A model generated the notes under the pieces. The model was not told the origin of the DNA and made no database searches. It saw only the letters and a list, made by a program, of their open reading frames with translations. The position numbers were made by a program, and so were the translations under genes. A DNA stretch of 60,904 nt from Ktedonobacterales bacterium. GTDB taxonomy: Bacteria > Chloroflexota > Ktedonobacteria > Ktedonobacterales > Ktedonobacteraceae. Every line of letters starts with the position of its first letter. Position 1 is the first letter of the stretch. The stretch spans positions 1-60,904 of the forward strand of contig DAIDJF010000032.1 in assembly GCA_027451525.1 (NCBI GenBank), read 5' to 3'. Of the stretch, positions 8,046 to 16,604 are shown one piece after another.

Positions 8046-8786
8046 TTATCTGCGTCGATTTCCACCTTGTAAAATCGACAGGATGCGCAAAATGTAGAGG
8101 AACAGGTTCAGGAGTGTAATAAACAGCGATACCGTCAAGCCAACGGCATTCGGCATGGTATTCGCCATATACTTTGCTCTTTGTACATAGTATAGTACAT
8201 AGCCGGAAAAGATCGCCACACCGAAAAACGAGATCACCAAGCCCAGAATGCCGCTCCCGAAAAGGCCGCCGAAGAAGAGGCCCACCACGCTCACTAGCAG
8301 CAGCAGGATCAGCCCAAAGAAGAGGTAATCACGCAGACCAGAGAAATCGCGTTTGGTAATCCATGCATACAGCCCTAACGCGAGTGAGGTCAGCGCGGTA
8401 ATCACGAACGCCTCACCCAGAATATTGCTATTCGTTGCCAGATAGTAACTCAGGAGTGGCGCGAGTGACATACCTTCCAGAAATGTAAACAGGTACAAGA
8501 GAAACAGGTTAATACCGGGCTTTTGGATAACCAATTGAAGGATAAAAAGGACAGCCAGGCCAGCCAGTGCCACAATCCAGTAGGCGGTCAGAGATTGAAT
8601 AACGAAAGAGCCAACAAAAGAGCCAATAGCCGCAAACACAAAAGAGAACGCTAACAGGCCCATCACCTTACTAATTAAACTACTTGTTTGCTCCTGACCC
8701 ACAGCATAGGACATCGTCTGATACTGATACCGCGAGCCGAAGCTATTGCCACCCCCGAAGGGGCTATTATTTCTCGGACTATACAT
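8046..8786 (-). CDS. Bax inhibitor-1 / YccA-family membrane protein
   Basis: The 246-residue protein has a short Gly/Asn/Ser-rich N-terminus and about seven hydrophobic helices covering residues 40-240, with the BI-1 pattern (TSLALGLYAWITKRDFSG). Members are transmembrane pH- or calcium-responsive leak channels or regulators; the bacterial role is poorly defined. The ribosome site GAGGTG supports the ATG. Monocistronic. Confidence 0.9.
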   Translation of the reverse strand: MYSPRNNSPFGGGNSFGSRYQYQTMSYAVGQEQTSSLISKVMGLLAFSFVFAAIGSFVGSFVIQSLTAYWIVALAGLAVLFILQLVIQKPGINLFLLYLFTFLEGMSLAPLLSYYLATNSNILGEAFVITALTSLALGLYAWITKRDFSGLRDYLFFGLILLLLVSVVGLFFGGLFGSGILGLVISFFGVAIFSGYVLYYVQRAKYMANTMPNAVGLTVSLFITLLNLFLYILRILSILQGGNRRR

Positions 8787-8873
8787 TTTCTACACCTCGT
8801 AATGTAGCACCAGAACAAATGACAAGCTACATCCGTTTTCGCTAGAGGACATATTCTATCAAAGAATACGCAA

Positions 8874-8901
8874 TGCCTGTAGGTCAGGTTGCATACAGGC
8901 A
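8874..8901. terminator. Hairpin between the zinc-knuckle gene and the BI-1 gene
   Basis: TGCCTGTA (8874-8881) and TACAGGCA (8894-8901) are perfect 8-base arms with a 12-base loop, about 48 bases downstream of the minus-strand stop at 8949. There is no clear U-tract. It is a probable weak terminator. Confidence 0.5.
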
Positions 8902-8948
8902 CTTTCCCACGCCGATATCAGCACGCCAAGAACAAGAGAAGAAAGAGA

Positions 8949-9161
8949 TTACCGCCCGCCCGGTTTCTTAAACGGCTCCTCAACGCTCTCGTCAGCCGTT
9001 TGCCCTTCAATAGAAAAATCAGCAAGGTTGGTAATCTCACAACGTGGATGATTATTGTCAGCGTGCCAATAAAAACTACTTCCCATTGGTTTGCGCATAA
9101 AGCCCCCACAACGAGGACAACGTATAGCAGGTGTCTGGGTCTGGTCTTGACTGGTCGGCAT
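8949..9161 (-). CDS. Small zinc-knuckle protein, function unknown
   Basis: The 70-residue protein carries CPRCGG near residue 15 and a later H-x(n)-C (WHADNNHPRC), arranged like a single zinc ribbon. A polar acidic C-terminal tail follows. The start at MPTSQDQ excludes a hydrophobic upstream stretch that has no ribosome site. It lies 93 bases downstream of a second Cys-knuckle gene on the same strand, so the two may be co-transcribed. Not recognised further. Confidence 0.6.
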   Translation of the reverse strand: MPTSQDQTQTPAIRCPRCGGFMRKPMGSSFYWHADNNHPRCEITNLADFSIEGQTADESVEEPFKKPGGR

Positions 9162-9254
9162 ACCAGGTTCTCCTAACTGAATAAGGGACAACAGAATGCG
9201 ACAGGATACAAGAGAATAACACGGGAACAGCAGACGCATTGAGACCAGACTGCG

Positions 9255-9983
9255 TTACATTACGCTCCAGACACCGCAGATTTCACAATACGCGATACCA
9301 ATTTCTCCAAGTGACTTGCTGCGTGTATTCCAGCGATCATAAACAATCGAGATAGCACCACAGCCCCAGCAGCGTCCACGCCCGCCCGCGCGACTCTCCT
9401 GAGCCAACTTATGGAGTAAGGCATTGCGCACTTCGTCCGCGCCCGTGTAGCCAGGATTATAGGCCAGATGCAGTGGATCACCATGCGTATCACCAGGCTT
9501 TTTCCCCAGCGGTAAAGAGACCTCATGCGAAGGAGGCTGCAATGTGGGAGCCGGGGCCGGAGTGACAGCAGGAGCCACGGGAGGCAACGGCGGCCTGCGA
9601 AACAGTTCGCCACGCGCAGTACGCTTCCCACCTTCAATCTGGCTGGGATGCAGGGGAGAACCATTCATTTCTTGCCGCTCTGTACGCTCACTATTTGTAG
9701 GAGGCAAGGGCGCAGGCGAAGCTGGCATAACTGTTAATGTGTTTTCAGGAACTACGGTATTTCCCGTATTCTCCGGGGCAGAGGCCGCTTCGCGCATACT
9801 ATCAGACGACTCAACTGTCACATCTGTGTCAATGTGCTCAGGCTCAGAGGTGGCTAGTATCCCATTAGCAGACTGAGACTCCTGGGCCAACATGTTTGCT
9901 GCCGCTTCAGATTGGTCGGCCGAATGATTGTTATTCTCTGGTTGATCGGGTGGGTTAATACGTCTTCGTCTTGTTATTGGCAT
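9255..9983 (-). CDS. Pro/Ala-rich protein with C-terminal four-cysteine knuckle
   Basis: Of the 242 residues, about 185 are low-complexity: an RRRR start, then Glu/Ser/Asn-rich and later Pro/Ala-rich sequence, probably disordered. The last about 50 residues form a compact domain with CWGCG and CEICG pairs 26 residues apart, a rubredoxin- or zinc-ribbon-like arrangement. The start is at the ATG with GGAG nine bases upstream; an ATG 15 bases earlier is possible. Its function is unknown; it could be a tethered nucleic-acid- or protein-binding module. Confidence 0.6.
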   Translation of the reverse strand: MPITRRRRINPPDQPENNNHSADQSEAAANMLAQESQSANGILATSEPEHIDTDVTVESSDSMREAASAPENTGNTVVPENTLTVMPASPAPLPPTNSERTERQEMNGSPLHPSQIEGGKRTARGELFRRPPLPPVAPAVTPAPAPTLQPPSHEVSLPLGKKPGDTHGDPLHLAYNPGYTGADEVRNALLHKLAQESRAGGRGRCWGCGAISIVYDRWNTRSKSLGEIGIAYCEICGVWSVM

Positions 9984-10035
9984 AGGGGTTTGCTCCATAC
10001 GTGAGAAGTTATGACAGTGCAGATATTGCACATGT

Positions 10036-10044
10036 ATTATACCA
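10036..10044 (-). promoter_or_regulatory. Extended -10 promoter of the Pro-rich knuckle gene
   Basis: Read on the minus strand, TGGTATAAT is a perfect extended -10 box about 55 bases before the ATG at 9983. Confidence 0.55.
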
Positions 10045-10080
10045 CAGCATACAGGAATTAAGAAAATATTCCATTAGGAA

Positions 10081-10120
10081 GGGCAAGCCCGTATCTGCAT
10101 AATGCAATACCGGCTTGCCC
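10081..10120. terminator. Hairpin terminator after the ferredoxin gene
   Basis: GGGCAAGCCCGTAT (10081-10094) pairs with ATACCGGCTTGCCC (10107-10120) with one mismatch. It lies between the ferredoxin stop and the next promoter on the same strand. There is no strong U-tract. Confidence 0.65.
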
Positions 10121-10173
10121 TCAAATGCATTACAGATTAGCAAAATCAACCTGTTCACGCATTAACGCGAAGT

Positions 10174-10434
10174 TTATGATTTGTAAAAATCTGCGTTTTT
10201 CTTGATGAAGCTCTTCCACTCCGCGGGAACTGCTGACTCCTCAAAGATAGCTGTTACAGGGCAGGCAGGCTCGCACGCGCCGCAGTCAATACACTCATCA
10301 GGATTAATATACAATTGGTCAGCCGACTCAAAGCCAGGCTCATTTGACGAGGGATGAATACAATCAACAGGGCAAACATCTACACAGGAAGCATCCTTCA
10401 CGCCAATACACGGCTGAGTAATTACGTAGGTCAT
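10174..10434 (-). CDS. 7Fe ferredoxin (3Fe-4S / 4Fe-4S)
   Basis: The 86-residue protein has cysteine spacing typical of seven-iron ferredoxins. The first cluster is C-x7-C-x3-C with C-P nearby (CIGVKDASCVDVCPVDCIHP), and the second motif is CIDCGACEPACPV. It is a cytoplasmic low-potential electron carrier; the partner enzymes are not evident, although a P450 and an F420 enzyme occur elsewhere in the window. The upstream gap contains a perfect inverted repeat (10459-10466 / 10473-10480). Confidence 0.93.
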   Translation of the reverse strand: MTYVITQPCIGVKDASCVDVCPVDCIHPSSNEPGFESADQLYINPDECIDCGACEPACPVTAIFEESAVPAEWKSFIKKNADFYKS

Positions 10435-10458
10435 AACTTGAATATCCTCCTCTTAGCT

Positions 10459-10480
10459 CACTCTATCCAGAAATAGAGTG
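10459..10480. promoter_or_regulatory. Inverted repeat upstream of the ferredoxin gene
   Basis: CACTCTAT (10459-10466) and ATAGAGTG (10473-10480) are perfect arms around CCAGAA. They sit 25-46 bases upstream of the ferredoxin ATG, consistent with an operator or leader hairpin. A second small palindrome, AGGCAAT/ATTGCCT, lies at 10524-10541. Confidence 0.35.
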
Positions 10481-10564
10481 GCAAAGTTATGTTTTCGGTC
10501 TTTTTCAGTATAGAGGGTTGAATAGGCAATGTCAATTGCCTGGCATAAACTCAAGAAAAGTGCC

Positions 10565-10594
10565 TTGACATATAGCAACCACACCACCTATAGT
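10565..10594 (+). promoter_or_regulatory. Sigma-70-type promoter of the Eis-like acetyltransferase gene
   Basis: TTGACA (10565-10570), an 18-base spacer and TATAGT (10589-10594) predict a start near 10601 and a leader of about 28 bases before ATG 10629. Confidence 0.65.
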
Positions 10595-10628
10595 GAGGAG
10601 AGGTTATTAGAGTTAAGGATAAAATATC

Positions 10629-11987
10629 ATGCATTCAGAAGCTGCCCTTGCGACCTATCGCCGCGATTTGGGCAATGGCCTCACGCTACGCTGGTCTACG
10701 GTTGCCGATACCGAACGCATCGCAGATCTGGTCGGCCACGTCTTTCGCGACAAAGCGGATGAAGCACCAAACGAGCATTTAATGCAGCTCGTCCATCGCT
10801 TAATGCGCGGAGATCATCCGCTCATGGGACCCAACGATTACGGGCTAATTGAAGATACGCAACGCGAAGGGCATCCCGTCGTCGCCTGCACCTGTCTCTG
10901 GCGGCATCGCTGGGAATACGAGGGTATTCCCTTGCTTATTGGACGCCCAGAAATCGTTGCCAGCGATCCCGCTTACCGCCAGCGTGGTCTGATTCGCGCC
11001 CTCTTCACAATGATTCATGCGCGGAGCGAGGCAGAGGGACATCATATCCAGGCCATCACGGGTATTCCCTATTTTTATCGTCAGTTTGGCTACGAGTATG
11101 CTCTCGACTTAGAAGGTGGACGAACAGTGTTTCTCCCGCTCATTCCTCAAAAAGCGGAGAATACACCTGAATCATTTACGCTCCGTGAAGCAACATCCGA
11201 GGACATCCCGCTCATCACAGCATTTTATAACCGCCAGCGCACGGGCGTGATCTGGAGCGATCTTCCCGATTACTACTGGCAGTATGAGCTTGAATATGAT
11301 AAACATTCACCAGGACACATGCACAATTCACGCACGCTCATGCTTGTCAATGCCGAGGGAACGGTACAGGGCTTTGTCTCTTTTCCCGCGATTCGCCGCA
11401 ACCGTACGCTCACCGTTTACGCCCTCGGCATCGCGCCAGAAGTCAGTTGGTACCAAGTCATGCCTTCACTCTTGCGCGAGCTAAAACGCGATGGGGAACA
11501 GCTACCAACCCGCCACACAACCGAGCCATTGAGCGAGATCACCTTCTATCAGGGGCACGCCCATCCCCTCTATGAGGCACTTGGTGAGGCATTAGCTCCA
11601 CGCTATGACCGTCCCTATAACTGGTATGTGCGTGTCCCCGATGTAGTGGCCTTTATCAAGCATATCGCACCTGTGTTGGAACGCCGCATCGCCGCTTCGG
11701 TGATTGCAGGCTATTCTGGCGAACTCAAAATCTCATTCTATCGCGGCGGCTTGCGTTTGCAATTTGAACAAGGGCATCTGCGTCACGCAGAAGCATGGCA
11801 ACCTCCGCTCTATGGAAGCAACGCACAGGCCCGACTTCCCGCACTCGTTTTTCTCAAACTTTTGCTCTGTCATAGTAGCCTTGAAGAATTACGCACGACA
11901 TTCCCTGACGTATTGGCGAATGACGAAGGAACACTCATCCTGTCAACGCTCTTTCCCAAAAAGCCGTCTGCGCCGCTCCCGCTCTAA
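10629..11987 (+). CDS. Eis-like GNAT N-acetyltransferase
   Basis: The 452-residue protein has Eis-family architecture. An N-terminal GNAT domain (about 1-170) carries an acetyl-CoA-binding segment near residues 115-130 (SDPAYRQRGLIRALF). A second GNAT-like domain and a C-terminal SCP2-like domain (about 350-452) follow. Eis homologues acetylate amines including aminoglycosides; many environmental members have unknown substrates. It is monocistronic and convergent with the kinase gene. Confidence 0.8.
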   Translation: MHSEAALATYRRDLGNGLTLRWSTVADTERIADLVGHVFRDKADEAPNEHLMQLVHRLMRGDHPLMGPNDYGLIEDTQREGHPVVACTCLWRHRWEYEGIPLLIGRPEIVASDPAYRQRGLIRALFTMIHARSEAEGHHIQAITGIPYFYRQFGYEYALDLEGGRTVFLPLIPQKAENTPESFTLREATSEDIPLITAFYNRQRTGVIWSDLPDYYWQYELEYDKHSPGHMHNSRTLMLVNAEGTVQGFVSFPAIRRNRTLTVYALGIAPEVSWYQVMPSLLRELKRDGEQLPTRHTTEPLSEITFYQGHAHPLYEALGEALAPRYDRPYNWYVRVPDVVAFIKHIAPVLERRIAASVIAGYSGELKISFYRGGLRLQFEQGHLRHAEAWQPPLYGSNAQARLPALVFLKLLLCHSSLEELRTTFPDVLANDEGTLILSTLFPKKPSAPLPL

Positions 11988-12012
11988 AAGCTATGTGCCC
12001 ATTGGGATACAC

Positions 12013-13725
12013 CTAGTTCGACGTATCGATATAGAGATGTGAGAAGGCAACTTCATCCCCCTGTTCTTCGACATACAGCCCCACTTCGCCGGAGGTCAGG
12101 ACTGAAGCCGAAGTATCGACAATGGGTTTACTCACCGGCTGATTGTTGATTAAAAAAGTGAATGTGCTATTGTGAGCCTCAATTGTAATCGTATTGCCTT
12201 GAGTACGCGCCGCTAAAAGGGGCGTGCTCCCAGTGGTAATTGTTTTCCATTGCCCGTCATAGCGCAAAAATGCATATTGTCCGGGCGTGGCTGTCGTCAC
12301 CTCAAAGAGATAATAATGCGACTGGTCAAGTGACGAGCGGAACACCACGCCATAGTAATCCGCTCCCTGATGCGAGTTATGAATCTCCGCCATCGTGACC
12401 GTCAAGCGAAAATTATTGTACTCATGATTGGCATAGAGAGCCAGAGCCACATCCTGCACCGATTTATTGAGGATGTGATACTGTTGCTGTCGAAAGAAAA
12501 ATGTGCTGCTACTAGGCCAATTGATCTGGTCGGACAGGTGATCAACATGCACATTGCTCACATTCACATTAGGAGCAGTCGAGAGGGCCGTTTTAGACGG
12601 AGTCGTTCCACTGAGAAAAAGATGGGAGGCAATAATACTACTTGCCAGAATGCTTGCTCCAACCAGGACACATAGGCTTATGACAACAAGCAATACGCGC
12701 GGAGCCGAGATCATACGCCGCCACGCTGGTCTGATACGCACGATAGGTTGCGAAGCAAGGCTTACACCAGCGGGTGGACTGATCTGAACCTCTTTCTCTA
12801 ACGAATTAGCAACCAATGCATGTTTTCCTCGACTATAGGCCTGCTGCTCCCGCTTTGCGTGCTCTACAGCATCGGCAAAGGCCATCGCAAACTCACCTGC
12901 CGTCTGAAAGCGATCATTCGGATGCTTCTCTAGAGCCTTGCGCACAACACGATCTAACTCAGGTGTAACCTCTACACGCAGTAATGCCAGCGATGGAGGA
13001 TTTTCATGCACATGGAGTAGGGCTAAAGCAATCGTCGTATCGGCTTTAAAAGGCAATTCTTTTGCCAACATATAGAAGAGCGAGATGCCGAGCGAATAAA
13101 TATCGGAACGTCCATCTAGTGGATCACCCAATGCCTGCTCTGGCGAAATATAATCGGGCGTTCCCATCAAGGACTCAGAAGATGAAGCGGGTTCCTGCTC
13201 GTTCTTGCGCGTAGATGTATTGATTCGCGCAATACCAAAATCCGCAAGCATGAGCCGTCCTTCACCGTCGAGCAACATGTTAGCAGGTTTGACATCACAA
13301 TGCACACACCCCTCGGCATGGGCATAATCAAGAGCAGAGGCCATCTGCTCAATATACCAACGCGCCTCATCCAGTGGAAGAGGGCCATGCTTGTTGATAT
13401 ATTCTGAGAGCGTTCCCCCCGGCATGTAAGGCATAATAATATACGGTAATCCGTTCTGCTCCCCATAAGAGTAGACGGGTAAAATGCTCGGATGATCGAG
13501 TTGACTGGCGGCCTCGGCCTCACGCAAAAAACGCTGATAGAACTCGCGCAGCATCTGTGCGTTCATCGTTGAGCGCGGCAGAAACACCTTGATCGCAACT
13601 TTCCGAAACGGGGTGTATTGCTGGGCTAGATACACAGCACTGGAACCACCATACCCTAATAGTCGTTCCAGGACACATGAGCCAAGCGTCGTGCCAATCA
13701 GGTGTTGTCCCCTGGTCATGGTCAT
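12013..13725 (-). CDS. Membrane Ser/Thr protein kinase with extracellular sensor domain
   Basis: The 570-residue PknB-like kinase has a glycine loop near 24-30, ATP-anchoring Lys46 (VAIK), catalytic loop VHCDVKPAN (Asp144) and DFG at 162-164. The usual HRD is HCD, so it is a non-RD kinase. A single membrane helix spans about 342-368. The roughly 200-residue exterior domain is beta-rich and resembles the laminin-G / 3-keto-disaccharide-hydrolase fold, suggesting carbohydrate sensing. No cognate substrate or phosphatase gene is adjacent. Confidence 0.88.
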   Translation of the reverse strand: MTMTRGQHLIGTTLGSCVLERLLGYGGSSAVYLAQQYTPFRKVAIKVFLPRSTMNAQMLREFYQRFLREAEAASQLDHPSILPVYSYGEQNGLPYIIMPYMPGGTLSEYINKHGPLPLDEARWYIEQMASALDYAHAEGCVHCDVKPANMLLDGEGRLMLADFGIARINTSTRKNEQEPASSSESLMGTPDYISPEQALGDPLDGRSDIYSLGISLFYMLAKELPFKADTTIALALLHVHENPPSLALLRVEVTPELDRVVRKALEKHPNDRFQTAGEFAMAFADAVEHAKREQQAYSRGKHALVANSLEKEVQISPPAGVSLASQPIVRIRPAWRRMISAPRVLLVVISLCVLVGASILASSIIASHLFLSGTTPSKTALSTAPNVNVSNVHVDHLSDQINWPSSSTFFFRQQQYHILNKSVQDVALALYANHEYNNFRLTVTMAEIHNSHQGADYYGVVFRSSLDQSHYYLFEVTTATPGQYAFLRYDGQWKTITTGSTPLLAARTQGNTITIEAHNSTFTFLINNQPVSKPIVDTSASVLTSGEVGLYVEEQGDEVAFSHLYIDTSN

Positions 13726-14067
13726 ATCAAAGCCTCATCCATCTTTCTCGCGAAAGCATGTGCATCACATCATATACAACAGAGACAAATTGACGCACTC
13801 TAATGAACCATCTTCAATGATAATCGCCCCTCGCACTACATGTCAACACGCTGACTATCACAATAACATAAATACATCGTCTATCCTTATCAAAAAATTT
13901 ATTCTATAGTAGAGTTAATAAGCATATCCATAACTATCTACGAGATATACGCCACAATAGATGGGATTTTGTATCTGTATCTTGTATAATATTAACACAA
14001 TCAGGGTAGGAAGCGGGACAAAGCTCATGCTGTCCCGCTTATGAGGAGCCATGAGATATACGCTTGC
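13726..14067. other. Intergenic stretch, no gene seen
   Basis: The AT-rich 342-base spacer between the kinase start and the M29 peptidase stop holds the kinase promoter region (not resolved), a plus-strand TATAAT-like box near 13984, and the peptidase terminator at 14011-14040. No credible reading frame is present. Confidence 0.5.
14011..14040. terminator. Hairpin terminator of the M29 aminopeptidase gene
   Basis: AAGCGGGACA (14011-14020) pairs perfectly with TGTCCCGCTT (14031-14040) over a 10-base loop, 27 bases past the minus-strand stop. Confidence 0.7.
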
Positions 14068-15123
14068 TTAGATGATAAATTCACCATCGCGCATAATGAC
14101 ACGTCCATCAACTTCTATCGTGCAGCAACTTGGAATGACATCGACATGGATGCTTGCATCCCAGTCGGCGCCTGTAAATTGTGGATAGGGATTACCAAAA
14201 GCCACGTGCAGACCAGGCATCTTCTCATCCTGCAACAAATTTCCTACCAGGTGTTTCAGGCTTGTCAACGTACCAATCGCAAATTCTCCCGCCCGATTGC
14301 CATTAGGAACGGAAAAGAGATAGTCACGCACCTCTTGTGCCAATGCGCTATTCTCGCTGCTCACATCAGTCACATAGCCACCCTTCACAGTTAGCACAAG
14401 TGGCGTAGCCAGTACGCCATATTTTTCGGAGAAGTAATCACCAAGCACGTCACAAACCAATACGCCATCTACGCTTGCAGGAGCGGTAAAGACCTCTCCT
14501 TCTGGCAAGTTACCCCACTTGCCTTGCTCATGGTAGCGCCCATGACAAGGAATCCATTGCCAATCCTTATGAAAGGTCGCCGTGACATCGCTGCCTTTTG
14601 CCGAGGTCACATGGATCGTTTGCGCGTCACGCACAAGGTCATATATCTGATTTGTGATCTGGAAAACCTCATCATAATCCGCACACATGCCATCCGCCAT
14701 CAATGCCTCGTCAATCCCAATCATATGCCCGTGACGAACCTTGAGTTCCTGCGCAAGGAATGGCAATAACGGAAGCCGAAACGCAATCTCACCCGGTTGC
14801 GCTGTTGCAATGTAGTATGTTACGGTAGGGTGCGCACTCAGCAAATCATTCCGTAACTGCTCAGAAAAGGCCGTTAAAGGCCGTTCGCCATAGTGCTCAA
14901 GGAAACGCACGGAAACATCGGCCCGCTGCTCCAACACTGCGTTCGCAACACGACGTGCAATACTTTCACGCGCATAATCAGTGATAATAAATACACGATC
15001 ATGTGCGCTCACACCCATGCAGCGGACTGCGTTTTCCGCGCCAAGTTGTAAGCGTTCTTCGTAGCTTAATGATTGCACATCCAGCCCCTTACGAGCGGCC
15101 GGAGAATTATTGGTGATACTCAT
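14068..15123 (-). CDS. M29-family aminopeptidase (AmpS/AmpT-like)
   Basis: The 351-residue protein belongs to the thermophilic metalloprotease M29 family (COG2309). Metal-site signatures in the C-terminal half are NLPEGEVFTAP, GNRAGEFAIG, and the late HVAFGNPYP...ASIHVDV stretch supplying Glu, His and Asp ligands. It probably trims N-terminal residues from cytoplasmic peptides as a dimer with two divalent metals. The ATG (MSITNN) is preferred over a GTG three bases earlier. It is divergent from the SIS gene. Confidence 0.88.
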   Translation of the reverse strand: MSITNNSPAARKGLDVQSLSYEERLQLGAENAVRCMGVSAHDRVFIITDYARESIARRVANAVLEQRADVSVRFLEHYGERPLTAFSEQLRNDLLSAHPTVTYYIATAQPGEIAFRLPLLPFLAQELKVRHGHMIGIDEALMADGMCADYDEVFQITNQIYDLVRDAQTIHVTSAKGSDVTATFHKDWQWIPCHGRYHEQGKWGNLPEGEVFTAPASVDGVLVCDVLGDYFSEKYGVLATPLVLTVKGGYVTDVSSENSALAQEVRDYLFSVPNGNRAGEFAIGTLTSLKHLVGNLLQDEKMPGLHVAFGNPYPQFTGADWDASIHVDVIPSCCTIEVDGRVIMRDGEFII

Positions 15124-15353
15124 CACGATCTTGCCCCCAACATATGAAATCAGATAGAAAACAGATTATTTTTCAGAGAGACTCTGCAAAACGTACAAGC
15201 AATGATACCTTTGATATCTACAAGTACGCATCGGACAAGATAGAGGTAACATCGTGGCACGTTTGTCGCACAGGAAGATGTAGTATATCCTATAAAATAT
15301 ACGCTCATATTTGTCTGTAGTATCTGGCTTTACAGAGCCAATCAAGGAAGCGA

Positions 15354-16457
15354 GTGATCAGGATGATCGACACCGAAACGAAGCTTTATCAAGCGATTCA
15401 TGCTCAACCAGAAGCAATACGCACATTACTTTCCGATGGTGAGGGAGTCAGGCAAGTAGCCCAACGCATAGGAGAAGCACGACGCATCTTACTCGTGGGC
15501 ATCGGCACAAGTTTTCATGCCGCACAGGTTGGGACACATCTCCTGCGCCTTGCAGGGGTAGATGCCTGGGCAACTCACTCTTTTGAGTTTGTTCACTATC
15601 CGCGTCCGTTGCAAAGCGATGAATGTGTGATTATCATTAGCCATCGGGGCAGCAAACTCTATAGTATGCAAGCACTCCAATTGGCACATGCGGCCCATCT
15701 CTATACCATCGGCATCACAGGCAAACAATCGCCGTTGCAAGGAGCGGATAGCATCCTTGAAACCGTCGCGCAAGATCCCTCATCGGCGCACTCTATCAGC
15801 TACACAGGCGCACTGACCCGGCTTGCGCAACTCGCGGCCTATCTGAGCGAGTACAAAGGGCAGACAGAAACAGCTCAACGCCTGCACCACGATATGGCAC
15901 AGATCCCAGCCTTGATGGAACAGATTTTAAGCCGTGAAGGTCTCCTGCGCCTGATCGCCCAGGATGCGATACAGCAACACAAGCGCATCTATTTCATCGG
16001 CACAGGCCCCAATACGGCAACGGCCCCCGAAGGTGCGCTAAAGGCGAAAGAAGCCGCATATGTCACAAGCGAAGGCTTTGAATTGGAACAGGGGATTCAT
16101 GGACCAATGGTTGCCTTTGAAGAAAATGACCTGATTGTACCAATTAGTGTCGCAGGTCCCGCGCAAGCACGCATGGCAGATTTCTTGCTTGCGCAAAGCG
16201 AGATTGGGACTTCTGTCCTACTGCTGGGCGAGGCACCCAGCACGGAAACCGCTGAGTTGTTTGAAGCGCGTCCGCACTGGCAACGCTTCCCTTTGTACGG
16301 TGCTTTCGTGCCTCTGGAACAGCTTACTCCATTCCTTGCCGCGCTTCCTGTACAACTGCTGGCAAACTTCCTCGCGATTGCACATGGGACAAATCCCGAC
16401 AGTTTCCGTCTTGATAACGAACGGTACAAACGCGCGAATGGAAAAATTCATCTGTGA
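15354..16457 (+). CDS. SIS-domain protein (GlmS isomerase-domain-like)
   Basis: The 367-residue protein contains two sugar-isomerase (SIS) domains. The first has ILLVGIGTSFHAAQVG and the following VIIISHRGSK; the second has IYFIGTGPNTATAPEGALKAKEAA and EGFELEQGIHGP, the latter like the isomerase half of glucosamine-6-phosphate synthase. No glutaminase domain is present, so it may isomerise or deaminate a phosphosugar. The GTG start follows AAGGAAG; an ATG at 15363 is the alternative. An AT palindrome (GTATAT/ATATAC, 15283-15302) lies upstream. Confidence 0.85.
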   Translation: MIRMIDTETKLYQAIHAQPEAIRTLLSDGEGVRQVAQRIGEARRILLVGIGTSFHAAQVGTHLLRLAGVDAWATHSFEFVHYPRPLQSDECVIIISHRGSKLYSMQALQLAHAAHLYTIGITGKQSPLQGADSILETVAQDPSSAHSISYTGALTRLAQLAAYLSEYKGQTETAQRLHHDMAQIPALMEQILSREGLLRLIAQDAIQQHKRIYFIGTGPNTATAPEGALKAKEAAYVTSEGFELEQGIHGPMVAFEENDLIVPISVAGPAQARMADFLLAQSEIGTSVLLLGEAPSTETAELFEARPHWQRFPLYGAFVPLEQLTPFLAALPVQLLANFLAIAHGTNPDSFRLDNERYKRANGKIHL

Positions 16458-16537
16458 TTCGTTAGAGATAGTAGACCTGCAAACAGTAAACTAACCAACT
16501 TTTTTTGGGGCGGGTCTGAAGGACATCAACATAGAGG

Positions 16538-16560
16538 GTGGCATCCATCAAGGATGCCAC
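16538..16560. terminator. Hairpin terminator after the SIS gene
   Basis: GTGGCATCC (16538-16546) pairs with GGATGCCAC (16552-16560), loop ATCAA, followed by ACACCATTTTATT. It overlaps the apparent 5' extension of the next frame and so supports the later glycosidase start. Confidence 0.65.
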
Positions 16561-16604
16561 ACCATTTTATTGACTACTCTATTTTCTACCTAGAAAAGGG
16601 TTCC

